From Gymnogyps californianus (taxonomy: Eukaryota; Chordata; Aves; Accipitriformes; Cathartidae), in the NCBI RefSeq assembly GCF_018139145.2, contig NC_059471.1, positions 211,873,494-211,937,493 of the forward strand: 64,000 nucleotides of DNA, in the 5' to 3' direction. Below are positions 12,031 through 25,400 of this stretch, in pieces. The notes beneath the pieces are model-generated. The model saw only the letters and a program-made list of their open reading frames with translations, was not told the DNA's origin and ran no database searches. The stretch's first letter is position 1, and each line of letters begins with the position of its first letter. Made by a program: the position numbers and the translations under genes.

Positions 12031-14777
12031 AGCCCCATGAGGAGGGAAGATAGGTTCATGCCTGAGGTGATGGGGCTGCACAATAAAAATAATAATAGAC
12101 ACCAATTTCACCTTTTTAGCCTCTTGCTTTCTCAGCACATTATTTCTTTAAGCTATTCAATAACTGTTAATAGGTGACAGACTCTTCAAAACCATTAAAA
12201 TTATGTAACTTCCAAATCTGTCAGATTGAAGTATTGTTCTTCCCACCACCCCATTACTTTTAGTAACTCCTTCCAAACCAGCTGCCTATGTGGGAGCAAT
12301 CGAGGAGTCACTTCAGTTAAACAACTCTTCCAATACACTCCTTCAGAAAGATTAAGTCAGCAAGACCTATTGGGTGACCATTTTTTGGTGATTTGTGAGA
12401 TCCTGGCTGGATTTATCCTATGGAAGCCACAAACCCATGAGGTCTTCTCAGTCCTCGTTCAGAGAAATTCACAGATAATATTCAGAACATATCAGACCTC
12501 AACCATTTCCAACAAAAGGGTAAATGGAGAAAATATTCACAGTATGGCACAGAAATACCAGATCTCAATGTCATCAAGTAGACCAAGATTTCTCTACACC
12601 CTGTGTAGATCGTACGAATCACAAAGTGGCTTTAATAACCGGGGATGCTGCCGGCATCCACAAAAAGCAACACGACCATTGAACAAGCACGAGGGAGACG
12701 CTGACAGCTCCAAGAGGAACAGCTCTATTTCACAACCCTTATCTCACCGTAATTAATTTTGAAGCAAGCTATCATTCCCTGTGACACTTCTGCACAACTC
12801 CCAGCTCAGAGAATGCAACCTCGGGAGCCTACCAAAGAAAGATGTAAAATAAGCTCCTCCGGGTCAAATTCCTTGTAACACGTGGTTTGATTACATAGGA
12901 AAGATGCCCCGGTCTGCCTATCTCAAGTTGTTTTAGCTGTTCAACCAATTTTCATTGCTGGGTAGATGCTGCCAAATCAACATAAACCCAAATTTGATCA
13001 TTTTACTCAAAATTGGTAAACAGACTAATAGAAAAGCAAACCATACTCAGAGCTCCCTCCAACCCTGCCATAACACCAATTTTCACATCGGATTCTGCAT
13101 CAGTCTGCTTTTGAAATTAATTTGAGTTAGCTTGTATAATGAAAAATCTGGAAGGAAAATCTAAAGTCCCACTGCAAGCCTTAGACCATGTTCACCATGT
13201 TACTAACACTATTTTTTCCAATTTACCATAACTTTCTGATGAGCTGCGCAGGTATGCCAGACTCTCCAGGGCCACAACTCTTGTGAATCATCTGTTGAGC
13301 ATGAAAATGAGCTTTTACCTATTATGTTATTAATTTCTCTTCCTTCCTCTCTCCATCGGGCATATTGTGACCCCTGGCAGTGATCAGCCTGTTTCAGGAG
13401 CTCCAAAATGTCTTAAGGATAATAAAGGTCAAGTTTTGTTTTTATTTTTTTATCTTTCTTTGGATGGTGTAAGAACAACTATTTCAAATCATGCAATACT
13501 GAAAGTCGGTGGAGGGAAGATAAAAACAGGAAGAAAGATAACAGCACAACTCTGAACGCTCACATGCTACACGAGATAGGCAAAAAGCCCTGTGCCATCA
13601 CAGCCCCGACCATACATCCTCCCAAGTAAGGCTCCATTAAAGACCTGGGTGCCAAAACTGGAATCACCCAATGTTACGAATTTCCTCAAAAAATTCAGGT
13701 GGTCAGTTTAATCCTGGTCTTCCTTTCACACACACGGACAAACAGAAGCACAAATCAGGAGAAACCCCCTCAATCAATGAATATTCATGGCTGAAGAAGA
13801 CACCAATGTTTCTCTGTTATGAATGATACAAACATGATGAAAACATGAAGAATGGCTGCAGAAGCTGAGGCAAAGGTGTCTCCTTTTCCTTCCTTTCCTA
13901 CCAAGCAGTAGCTTGTATAGGACTGAACAGGGTTTACAAGGAGATAAGCAACAGTCTAGAGCCTGAAAAAAAGTTAAGACCTGTTTTAAAAGCAGCATCT
14001 GCAGGTACACGGTCTGTGTATCAGTAAGCATGTCTTGGCCATGGCGAAGCGAGAGAACCCAATGTTAACCTGGCAGCTGATGACCCTTCTTATTTTCTAC
14101 AATCCTACACAGCAAACAAGTGCAAGTATGAACATCCAGCTTCCTTAACTCATTATCTTAAACAGATTGTGCTCTGTCAGAATTAGCAAAGCACTCAGGG
14201 CTGCATGCAGCCAAGCCCCCAGAAATACCAAGCAAACCAGATACAAGGGACATATGGGGCAATGCCTTCTCTTCTGCAGATAAATGACTACAGAAGAAAA
14301 AAAAAGGATGCTTTACATCCTCTTTCTCCTATTTCCTTTAAACAACCATGGACCAGAGAACAGAATTCAGATTTTATATACATCCTGTAAATAAATGAGA
14401 AGCCAATGTGTTCTTATGCAATATCCGTAGTATGAAATAGCTTTCCTGGCCAACTTTCAGGCCTTATCAGTTTGGCAGAACTGTTTGATATACTTGGGAC
14501 ATGTGTTCCAGCTGAAGTATGCCATGGGATGCTGATACTTCACTCTGTCCCAATCTGTAAAATATTCTCCCTACCTCTGACACTCCACCAATGACATCCT
14601 CTCGATGACAGATATTTGTCCAGTTGCCCTGGTTAAAAAAAGTCCCATCTTCCAACACATCACTTTGGTAAACTCACTGGAAAAACTAAACGATCAAAAT
14701 CTATAGTGTTCACTCGGGAAAAAAAATCCCACCAAAAATAACCATGTAAACTTCTGTTAGATAATAATAACTTTGGA
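12031..14777. other. Non-coding stretch with a 176-codon unassigned open frame
   Basis: No repeat I can name. The plus-strand open frame at 12226-12756 is the longest outside the LTRs and CR1s. It has no recognisable domain, no signal peptide, and no splice or promoter context that stands out. A frame of this length is near the expected maximum by chance in 64 kb. I do not call it a gene. Confidence 0.5.
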
Positions 14778-15000
14778 AAGTGGCATGGTAAGAGACTGGC
14801 CAGGAGACTTGAGACCCATAACCTAGTTCTGATTCACTCTTGTTTTGCTGAGTGATTCTGGACCTTCTGCGTGTTTCCCCATCTGCAGAATATGCATAAA
14901 TGAACAGTTTCCTGCAAAAAGCCCTTGGAGATCAGGGAATGAAAAGAATTGGATAAGAGCTGTGCTTTTATTTTTTTGCACTGAACTTTCCTGTTTTCCT
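14778..15000 (+). mobile_element. MIR-type SINE, near full length
   Basis: Several blocks appear in the right order: a tRNA-like head (gcatggtaagagactggcca), the middle (tgagtgattctggaccttct), the core (tgtttccccatctgcagaat), and a tail resembling CTTTGAGATC...GAAAAG...TATAAGAGCT (cccttggagatcagggaatg, ggataagagctgtg). This layout is that of amniote tRNA-derived MIR SINEs with a CR1/L3-like 3' tail. The copy is old, with many mismatches. Confidence 0.7.
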
Positions 15001-15374
15001 TGATCTGACATATCTTTCATTCACAAGTCATTATGTGATATGACTTTGAGGGGAGCACTGTCTGAGCCTGTCTGCAAGATACAGCCCAAAGGCACAATAT
15101 CAGAGATCAGCTTGTAAAGAAAAAGCAGCTTCTAAGGGGATATAAGTACAACAGAGGGATGTACTTCGTTAACAAAAAACCACTGACTTGTAGCTGAGAA
15201 AGTCTGCTGGAAATGATCACAATATCACCATGAAGGTTATATTCAGCATGGACCGTTTTTTTCCCCCTTTTAAAAAATGAATGACCATGCAGTGCCTCTT
15301 CTTACTGGGAACTGGTGGATGCTCAACACTTACTTAGGAAAAACTGGCCTAAAGTTTTAAATCACCACATTGGG

Positions 15375-15505
15375 AAGTGAAGGATGGTCTTGTGGTTGGA
15401 AGGCTGAACTCAAGAGACCTGGCTCCAAATCTCACTGGGTTACAGGTTGTCGGCAGGACCTCAGCAGTTTACCCTCGGTCTGGCACTGAAAGCTCTTTGG
15501 AACAC
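15375..15505 (+). mobile_element. MIR-type SINE, 5' part
   Basis: The head matches the pattern GGTCTTGTGGTT...CTGAACT...CAGGAGACCTGG...TTCAAATCTC (ggatggtcttgtggttgga, ctcaagagacctggctccaa). The region after the tRNA-like head is poorly preserved. It lies 0.4 kb from the SINE at 14778 in the same orientation. Confidence 0.6.
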
Positions 15506-18500
15506 AGATTCTCCTTTCACAGGTATTTACAGCAATGGGCTTTCATTTCATGTGGCTTTCCATGTAGTACTTTAATTCGAGTTAAATTTGCAAGCAATAC
15601 ACACAGACCTATGTAAGCACTAATATTCTTGAAGAAAAATATCTACCATCTACTATGTTTCCATCATGTACATCAAAATGCCCAGCACAAATTTCTCTAT
15701 TTCTGTCATCCCTGGAATGAAGAGTAGTAGTAAGATATTGAATAATATGATTCATATTCCTATTATTAAAAATAATTAAATATAGGGCTAGCCAAGAAGG
15801 GAAATGAGTGTAACTATGAAATTAATCAGTGAAACTTCTGAAGTAAATGGATATGTTATTGCAGAACAGCACTGAAGCAGGCTTAGGAGTACCTTCCACA
15901 AACCTTTATAGGAAAAAATGGATACTTCTTGATAACATTTTATTTTCTAAATATTTTGACTATATATAGAGAAGAAAAACACACTAGACTTTTAACAAAC
16001 TTTTCTGAGAAAAATTCATATTAGTTTTCATTTCCAACAAAACCCACCTGAAAACTGAGGTTTAGAAAACATTCACTGTTCTTACTACCAAGTAGTTAAA
16101 AGTTTTCCATCCTAAAGGGTTTATGCCACGGGGACAAAATTGTCCTTCATATGACCCCAATAAAATCACTAGATTCACGGATAAATTTGTCTTCACCTTC
16201 CTACAATGCTTCTGCTTGCCAAAGAAGTCTGGTTTCCCTAAAGGTTGCTGAACAGCTTCTCCCCTGGGACTGTGCTATTTTTACTCGACGGTCACAAACG
16301 CCCATTTCTCCCTCTCCACAGACACTTCTTCCCCTCGCGTGGCCCGACACGCTGGCTGCCATTGCTCATTTCCAGCAGCCTCCTCACATCATTTTCCACC
16401 TGGGACGCTACACCAATGCCGAGAAGAAACCAAACTCTGCAGAAACGCATAGTGCTAAATTCTTCCCCCTGCACAAGCCCAAGTGAGTTAGATTTCCCAT
16501 CGGGAACCATGGTGGGACACGGGCACGGGCTCCTCTCCTTGACCCTAGGGTGGTGGCTGCTACAAGAGCAGCGCATGCAAGTCCCATCAGCACCCTGTGG
16601 CAGGCAAAATGAGCGCCTGTTTTATTGTACATGGCCGTGCAGGTTTGATACAGCTGTGGTTATTAGACACCAGCTTGCAGCCTCCTGCTCCACGGACTCC
16701 ACACGAGACAGCTATTCAGACCCAATGCAGCTATTCAGGTAAGCCAAAGGGGAACTGCGTCTTGCTCTGAGGCCATTACTGCAGAAAGAGGCATGTCTGC
16801 TGCACTGTACCTGGGTAGATACGGGCTGTGCGAGGAGCAAGGTTACGGGAGGCTTGTGAACCTGGTGATCAGACCTGATCTGCCTCACCTACAGCATGAG
16901 TGGGACCGAGTTAGTCACTATAAGGCAGTTCAGGAGCATCCAAACCAGCCCTGATCCCACCACTGTGACTGAAGGGTGGCCTGCAAGGAGAGCTTGCAAT
17001 GGCTCTGATGATGGGTGTCTGGCAGTCGGGTACTGCAGATCCATCCCCGCTCCTGACTGCTCCTTCCAGAAACACAAACCTGTCCCCAAAGATACTGGAA
17101 GCAATCAGGCTCCAAATGTGTCAGTAGCTGAACCAAAGGGCACTCCGCTGAACTCCATTAGCCAAATGCAGACTTAATAGGCACAATTAGAGCCGCGGAA
17201 AATTTAGGTCTGAAGCCAAACATTTTGCCAGGTCCCAACTATTGGGGGCTGATCCAACATCTCCAAATGCACCTGGAAATATGGGACTTTCAAAGAACAG
17301 CCCAAATCAGGAACCAGAGCATAGGGCACCCCTAGGTCCTGGTCAGGTCTCAGCTGTCTCAGCCAGGAACAGCCACGCTCCCAGAGCCCAGGCACTCCCC
17401 ATTGCAAGGCCAGTGAAATAAAACACACAGGGCAAGAAAGGGAAGACAATCTGGTGTGACAATACACTCCAACAGCTAACATTGTCTTATGTTTTCCAAT
17501 ATCCAATTATATATATATAATTATATATACACAGACTATATACATACATGGATTTATAGACATGTATAATAACATGCTGTAGTTCAAAATACTCATTAAC
17601 AGCAAAGCAATGATATAAAATGTATATATGGAAGACAATTGAAGTCATTTCAAAAGAATACAAAACTGCTGTAGATACATTTAGCTTGTGACCACTTCAG
17701 CCCTTGTGGATGGCCCCATCTGTGGCCTAATGGACAGGTAGATGGCAAGAGATCTTCATCTGAGATGAACCTGGTCCTCTGCGTAGTACCAAAACCTCCA
17801 GCAATCCCTCCACTCTCCGTCCTGATACATGCACTGCTTTGTTGTGTGGGGCTTTTTGGCTACTCCAGACTCATCTCCCACACAGTCAACTCCAAAGCTC
17901 ATTTCTCAAAGCAGATTTGCAGGTTGAAAGTGGTTCCTTGAAGAATCCCAGCCCAAGCAGCATCTCTCCTTTGCCCTCTCTCTCCCTGAAGAAGGTAAAG
18001 CTGGGACTGCTGCCCATTAGTCTACATCCAGCCGAGATTTGGCACAGCAATAAATCTCTGCAGCCATGGAGCTTTCTCTGGGCGACAAGATCAAAATGCC
18101 ACCACAGGAGCGAGTCAGTCTCAAGACTAACACCCGTAGGCTCCCACATCATTCCTAAATTATAATATCTTGCTGGGAGAGACAGAAGGAACAGATAGAT
18201 GCAAGTGGACAGTTTACAACTGCTAATATTCAGGGGTAGGTTTTGCCCTCTGTAGCAGCTGCAAATGAGGCTATGAGGGATGCCTCATCATTATGAAATA
18301 GCAGGACTGGGGCTTAGGTTAAGTCTCAGGAGAGATGGATTTTTCTTCACACCATCCTGCTGCGCTGTTGCTTCAGGAAGGAAGGAAAGAAAGCAGAAAT
18401 TCTCAATTACTCAATTGAATGTGGAAGAAGCTTTGAAATCCTGAACCTTAAAAGCTCAGAAGTCAAGCAGTGAACAGAAATAACCCAAACAGTATTTCTT

Positions 18501-19189
18501 TGCCCAAACTCTTGATTTTAATTTTCCTGATGAGTTCTTTGTGAACTAAAATTCATTATTTCTTTCCTTTTTTCTTCCTGTATAGAGAATCCCTAAAGGA
18601 GGAAGGGAGAGCTCCAAAGTTTGCACTCATTGACACTTCGCAGTGAAGCTGCACACACAGAATATGCATGAGAAGAGACATTTAGAGGTGATTCTTACGA
18701 AGCATTGAAAACCCTTTTCAAAAGAACCCAGAAAGGCTCTTTTCTGGAACACTTTCCCTGGACAAGACCCAATTCTTCAGGCATCAGCATGAAAAAATAC
18801 AAACTCTCTCAAAGCAGTCCATGCTGCAAGGCTTTGTAGGGCTGGCACGTACAAATTTACTCTGAAAATGTGCACTTAAAAATCACTGTTCACCCCAAAA
18901 CACTTCCTGAACTATAGCACTTAGTGCTTAAAGTGCAACACAAACAGAGCAGTGATGACTAAGTAGCAGAGTAACAGACATCCAAGAAACATGGTCTAAC
19001 CTCTTTTACCACCTGAAATGCTATCTGAACCTACATTTCCTGGCAAAAACGTTGTCACTTTGGTTCTGCCACTGGGCATGCCCAGAGGAGCCACCACCAA
19101 AACCGAGTCCCCTGACCTGTGCATATAAGCCTGTGGGATCCACGTAAGAGGTGGTCTCAAGATAAGTCTTATGAGGGGCTGCAGACCAT
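15506..19189. other. Non-coding stretch, no gene seen
   Basis: No element is recognised except the AT repeat at 17507-17530. Overlapping open frames at 16151-16742 on both strands carry no family signature and look like shadows of a locally GC-richer stretch. Confidence 0.5.
17507..17530. repeat. (TA)n-rich palindromic tract
   Basis: Two TA runs separated by taatta form a self-complementary stretch. It continues into further ta-rich sequence to about 17640. This is simple sequence and a likely length polymorphism. Confidence 0.8.
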
Positions 19190-19382
19190 TGGAAATACTC
19201 AGATGAAGTACAGGTTCAGATGGAGCAGGCTGCCCAGAGAGGTTGGGCAGTCTCCAGCCGTTAAGACCCAACTGGATCAAGCCCTGAGCAACCTGGTCTG
19301 ATCTCAGAATTGACCCTCATGTGAGCAGGAGGTTGGATGAGAGACCTCCTGAGGTCCCTTCCCACCTGTATCCCATGATACT
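19190..19382 (+). mobile_element. CR1 LINE 3' end, decayed
   Basis: Matches the 3' end of avian CR1: gagcaggctgcccagagagg (from 19223), then actggatcaagccctgagca, acctggtctgatctcagaat, and gacctcctgaggtcccttcc, ending with a decayed form of the ATTCTATG tail (cccatgatac). A short in-frame stretch upstream of this resembles the last residues of CR1 ORF2 (WSRLPREV-like, near 19219-19245). The CR1 is 5'-truncated, as usual for this family. Confidence 0.85.
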
Positions 19383-22261
19383 AATATGGAGGCTGGAATT
19401 CAGTTCTCAAGTGCAGATGTCTAAAGTTGGGCATCTAGTCTATGCCATGGAAAAAGAGATACTCCACCCTATTTTAAGGAAGGATAGAGGAATTAACCAT
19501 GGGGGGTACCTCTCTCTTCCCATTGACCACATAAACACAACCTGCTTAGACTCGGACAACTAACCAAGATGTCTACAGCAGGGGAGTGAACGCCACCAGA
19601 TCACTCACACCACCAGTGGAAGATGAATATCCAATTTCCCCAGCTTGAGGGATTCACACCCAAACCTCTCTGGGGAGCTTCCTAATCACCACGAAGGCAG
19701 TGCTATGGCAGCAGAACTCTTCACCCTCTTACGAAAACTCAGATGCTGAGCATTGGAGATGGAGCCCACCTGGCAACCTGGGAGGAATCGATGCTGGTCC
19801 CGATCCCTGACCCGCAGATTATCTTTTTTTGTTCAGTTTGACTTGAACCCAGTGACTACCTCATGCAAAATACATAAACAGATTTGCTCTTGCTGCATTA
19901 TACTTGGCTCATTATTTATGGGTGGACTTTGCCTTTCCTCACATCCATAACTGCCATTCACATGAGCAGCTCCTTTGAAGGAAGGATTTACATAAGAATC
20001 AGCGTAGCAGGGCGAGGAGCCTAAATAACCTGACTGCCAGTCCAGGGGCAGTCTCTGCTCGGGTGCTTTGTGAAGTACCACAAGTGCTACAGAAAGAAAT
20101 GGATAATTATAATACGAGGCAGCTCCTGGGACACAGGGTGGTGGAGAGGAGGCTGGGACACCCAGCTCCTCCATCTGCTTTTGTTATTCAATTGCTTTGC
20201 AACTTAGCATTTGTTTATCCATCTTCTGTCTATTTAGACCACAAACTCTTTGACTGTCTCTTACTATGAAGCTGAAGAAAGAAATAAAGACAAATAAAGT
20301 AGGATTCCAGGATGCAAAATAAAAACAAAGCAAACAATATCCTCAGCAAGGCTCTGCTCAGCTGCTGCTGACTGACAGCATCACAAGACGAGTTGGCAAG
20401 ATAAAAACCTGAGTTTTACTCTTTGAAGTCCCACATTTCTGTGTCAACAGTGTTTTCTAAACAACTGACAGTACCAATTCCCCACTGAAACATAACAACT
20501 GCAAGCCGAAAATCATCTGCCCATGCAAATGCCATGGATCTTTTCTTCTCCCTTCCCTCCCCCTTCTCTGTTCAAATATTTGTTCATCAGACTTCAGCAC
20601 CGAAAGCTGGAAGCATGCCATGCTGCCCTTCTAATATTTTATAGAGTACTGCATTTATTTGCAATTATATTCTCCCAGTAAAGAACATGCTGCTTCAATA
20701 AATCTTCCTCCAGTGAAACTTTATGTATTCTGGCTAGCTGTTTACTGCAGAATTTTTGTAATAAATTATTCTCACTTGCAGCCTGACCTTTGTAATTTTC
20801 ATAATACAAAAAAAAACCCTGTATACTCCTTCTGCAGAAGTACCTTCACAATCTGCTCACCTTTCCTTTCCTTTGTACTTTGCAGTAAGCAGATGTCAGT
20901 GAGGACAGCTGCTATACAAGCTCCCCAGTACACTGACCTAGCATCTTGAATGATGACACCTGAGCCTCGGGTCTGAGGGCAATCTTTTATACTTCTTTAC
21001 AGAAAACACACTTCTTTTGGACTGAACAACAACAAGATATCTACACTGCAAGCCTCAATCCAAAGATGTCTCCTGATCTACCGTTAGGTCCATATTAAAG
21101 CTTCAGGCTCACTAAAAGGTGTAACTCACAGGATATTTAAGATGCTTTTTACAGCCCACCAGTCACTGAGGCTCTACATACCACCCCATGTATCACCCAG
21201 GCTGGGAGACAAAAAGCAACCCATTTCCTATCATTTCCAGATAGAAATGGGCAGAGGAGAAGGGGAGAGGAGGGAAGAACAGAGACCTGGGAGCTCTAGC
21301 AGTAAAGATATTTGCATTTTGGGGTCTGAAGATCAAATATACTGATAGTATGTGCACATGCCCCTAGATTTGCACTCAGAGTCCATTTTTAAAAGCATTC
21401 ATCTAGGCATTGGTAAATATTGCATTTGCACCACCAAAATGTAATGGGCAAATGGAGGGTAACCACGAAGGCTCGTTTGCCTCAGTAATTCAGCTGGGTC
21501 TTTTGGCAAACTGGAGGAGGAGACATGATTTTAAAACTGTCCTGTGGAGCTAAGTTTTCAAAACTGTAATAATTTATTTAACTATATAATAATAACTAAT
21601 ACTTTCTATAACTGTATAATAATTTACTTGCGCACCCCCCAGAAAAAGCATTTTCTTTTAGCCAGCTGATTGGAGTTGGGAAATGAAACATGTTTGCTGA
21701 CCACTGGGCTTTCAGTCAGACCCACTGAAATTACAGAGCAGATCCAGACACTTTTGCTCTCTGGGTGTGCCCCCATGAAAAATGCTTTTTCTTCATTGCA
21801 AAGTTTAAGAAAATTAGAAGGGTTTGTGTTAAAACCATGCAAAGTGGTGAATGCAACATTTTCATATCCTCTTTCTAATTTCCTTCCTTCAAAGTTTCCC
21901 TCATTTCTGTCTCAAATTTAAATAACAGCCAACTTAAAAAAAAAAAAAACCAAACAAGCCTTTCTAGTACTACTTATTTTCTCCACTTTCAGTGTCCAAT
22001 TCTTCTTCTTGGACCTTCCTACATGGGAGCAGTCTCCGCCTCTAGAGAAATGCATTGTTAATTGACTCTCTTTGTCCCTAAAATCTTGCCTTGGCAGTAA
22101 GAAAAGCCAGACGCTAGTATGCTACGACAACCAACCAGGATAAAATGTATTGCTTAGCTATATGGACTGTATAGGGAACATGTTCCCTGCCCAAGAAGAG
22201 ATGACAGGCTGAAGCATGGCTCAAATCATGCTACCGACACAAATGTTCTCATTTTGGCTTT
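19383..22261. other. Non-coding stretch, no gene seen
   Basis: 19415-19437 holds a small imperfect inverted repeat (agatgtctaaagttgggcatct) of a type found scattered in amniote genomes. 20480-20800 is AT-rich and free of recognisable repeats. Nothing codes convincingly. Confidence 0.5.
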
Positions 22262-22440
22262 TCTAGAGCACTTTCCTATGGGTCTCAAAGCATTTTATAA
22301 CAAAAAGATGAGTTTTAGATGTAATAGATGGCAACCAGAGGCTTAGAAAATTGAAATCACTTAATAGTGGACATTTAAGATCAATTCTAGGAACAGCATT
22401 CAGGGTTTACTAATGCTGCCTTAGATTATACTGCCTTCCA
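22262..22440 (-). mobile_element. MIR-type SINE, decayed
   Basis: On the plus strand it reads agagcactttcctatgggtc, tcaaagcattttataacaaa, then gaaatcacttaatagtgg, and atcaattctaggaacag. These blocks follow the reverse-complement order of MIR-type SINEs (AGCACTTT...TCAAAGCACTTTAC...CACAGC...). The tail is the best preserved part. Confidence 0.6.
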
Positions 22441-22460
22441 AAAAGCACAGTGACCTCCTC

Positions 22461-22482
22461 AAAAAAAAAAAAAAAAAAAAAA
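22461..22482 (+). repeat. Poly-A run, 22 bases
   Basis: Twenty-two adenines directly before aagcttaatc. It sits 20 bp past a minus-strand SINE, so it is not that SINE's own tail. No plus-strand element ending here was recognised. Confidence 0.9.
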
Positions 22483-25400
22483 GCTTAATCATTAGGTTGT
22501 TCCACGTTTGTTATTTCTGGTAAAGGAAAGGGCATTTCTCAGGGAAATCTTGGGGTTAATTTGTTACATGGATCTTCTATGTCATGTTTTCTTTGGCAAA
22601 CGATCAGTGAGCTCATTAATTTCTATATCTAACTTAGTTTCCGTTTCAAAGTACTGTAAAACAGAAACAACCAGATGCTCATGCCAAAAAGTAAACATTA
22701 AAGAGAAAGATAATATAAATGGTCCCTTTTTAAATTGATTCAGATACAACAGATCACAAAAGGCCATCTTAAAACCAAATGTTCTTAAAGTAAAAGATGA
22801 AGACCTCCTTACTGTCTGCTTTGAGTAAGTATTTAAGCTAATGAGAGCTAGGAAATCAATGAGTGGATATTGAATTGCTATCTAGCCAGGCTTCAGACAG
22901 ATTCTGGTAAACAAACATAAGCCTAAAAATAAATGTGTAGGGGAGATTTTTTCAGGAAATTCCACATTTACAAGCAGAGAGGGGGGAAAAAGGGTGGAAA
23001 GAGATACTGTAAAGGTAGCTCATGTGGAAGAGATCGCACTTAAGATTTTTTCACCTATTGGAAAATCAGCTATGCTTAGATCAGTATCCAGTTTAATAAC
23101 TGAGACACATAATTGTCCATGCTGAATCTATGGGCTACATGCTATGCCCTTGGCTCACATCTGCACACTCATCTACAGATGGTATCTAGGACACAAGAGA
23201 GGGGAACTCAATTCTCAAGAACAGACGACGTGGATGCAACTTACTGCAAGAGAAAAGTTCTAACAACACTAATGCTTCTTGCTCCGAGACCTGCTGAAAG
23301 TTTCCTTTTGCTTTATTTTACACAACCGGTGGTTCCACTGAGCGGCTTTGGTGTTTTAGAGAGGAACCTGTATATATGCTATTACAGAAGAAAATCTAGA
23401 TTTTGTAACAACACCTACTATCGCTATTCTCAGTTTTGCAAAATTTTTCACTAAGCTGAGAGTTTAGACACCCCAGAATTGTGCCACACATTCATAACTT
23501 CACTAGTGCCATAGTAAAGTGCGTTCTCCTGGGTTTGTGGCCATGTATATCTCCAACAGAGCAAAACAGCTACTGTTGGTGTTTCCAGATAGTGCCATAT
23601 GCGATGCTCATCCATGCACTTTTGGTACATACAAAGACACAGAACAGAATTTACCTCATGATCCCTCTGGCAAACAGCAGTCACCTTCTTGCCCTCCAGA
23701 TTGCAGGATATGTAGGAGGTTTACTGCTCCCAGCCCTGCTTCTTTGCCCAGCTTTGTATACATCTCAATGGCAGCATGATGATGTTGCCGAAAAGAGCCA
23801 AGCCAAAGCATGAAGTTTTCCATTTCATTTGGAAAGAGATGAGATCTGATAAATTGCAGCAACAAATTCCATGTTTTTAGTTCACATCCTGGGAAAATCC
23901 TATATGCAATGGTCATGACTCCAGAAAAGGGTTTTTGCAGCAGACACAAGGCAGGTACTGGATGGTACGTTCAATGGGGACCCAGTGCAAAGGGCAGAAG
24001 CAGAGGCAAAATGTTCACAGGCTCACATTGCTAAGTAGGAAACCTGCTGGTCAGTATTGCTAGTACACACAAAATTAGGTCCTTTTTCAGTGAAAATCAT
24101 GCAGAGAGGTGTCCTAAAGCTGCTAAAAGACTTTTCATTGGGAATTCTGACAGAATCTCCCAAACTGCAGCCATAGTTTACAGCAGAGAGTACCAAGTTT
24201 CGTACCAAGTTTTCCACCTCTAATACTACTGAGTGCACATGACTCTCAGTTCATCATACGCACAACCAAGTACACAACCATGAACTACACACGTCCATCC
24301 TGACACTGCCGCCAGGAAGAAGGAAAGAACCATCAGACTATATTTTTTCAGCAACCGAAGTGGAGCTGCACTAAGAGTGGTCCCAATTTCCACACCAGCA
24401 CTTCAGAGGGCACCAGCTGGGGTAGCACAGCCTCTTCTGTGCCCTTCATCTTCTCCTCCGAGCAGAAGAAACTTCTTGTCTACGCTTCATTTGATGGCAG
24501 AGATCAGCTTCTGTCTCCAAACTCCTTGACTGATGCCAGACTTGCAGCTCTGGTCTTTAATAAACTACTATTCTGCAGGCAATTTCAGAGAATCAGATAG
24601 AGAACAAAGAGGCTACCAAACCAACAATAAAAATGCAGATGGAGAAAACATTATAATGAATAATATTAGATTGGCCGTAAATTCAGAACTGGTGTCTCCT
24701 CAGCCTATAAAAACTCCATTACCATGTGCTTCTTTCTGAGATGAGGCATGCAGTGTAACCCTTTCCACAACAAGATAAACAAAGCAATAGGCTTCAGAAG
24801 ACATCTCTTTAAAGCCAAGCATTTCTACAAAGTATATTTTCTTGAAAGTTGAAAGGGTATTCTTATGCTTTTAAGACATCTATATCCTGTTACAGACAAG
24901 TTACGTAGGCCTTTAAATAGTAGCAGTGGATAAAGTTTTCTTTCAAATAAAAAGGGTGATCCTGTATAAGCAGACATTTATTTTGCTCATGTGTGAGAAG
25001 GGCAGACGATTACATGATGCCTAAATGCAGAGTAATGTAACTTAGAAAAGGGAATCAGGTGGTTTTACAAGGACATGGAGTTGACTAATTTAAAAGTTCC
25101 TCAACTGTCCTTCTAGTAACCATGCAGACAGATACTGGAAGTGCAATAAGCTGATGCAAAGTTTTAGTTCCAGCTTTGCTTTTTCACAGAACTATATGCA
25201 ATTTAATCGTATGAGCCCAAATACACCCTTCATTGCACTGTTTCCCAAAAAGGTATCAGAGCAATTGCAAGAGAGAACCAGGATAAGCCACCAACAAACA
25301 CAAAACTAACTTACACCTTGGCTGACAGTCATCCCTACAGCTGGAGCATTTACCCAGGGCAGGGCACAGGGCAGCTCACACGGGCGCTGCCAGAAATCCT

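Noticed and set aside
12226..12756. 176-codon open frame on the plus strand
   Set aside because: No recognised domain or context, and the length is close to the chance maximum for six frames of 64 kb.
19415..19437. Imperfect inverted repeat agatgtctaaagttgggcatct
   Set aside because: Resembles a motif scattered through amniote genomes, but the copy is too short to define as an element.
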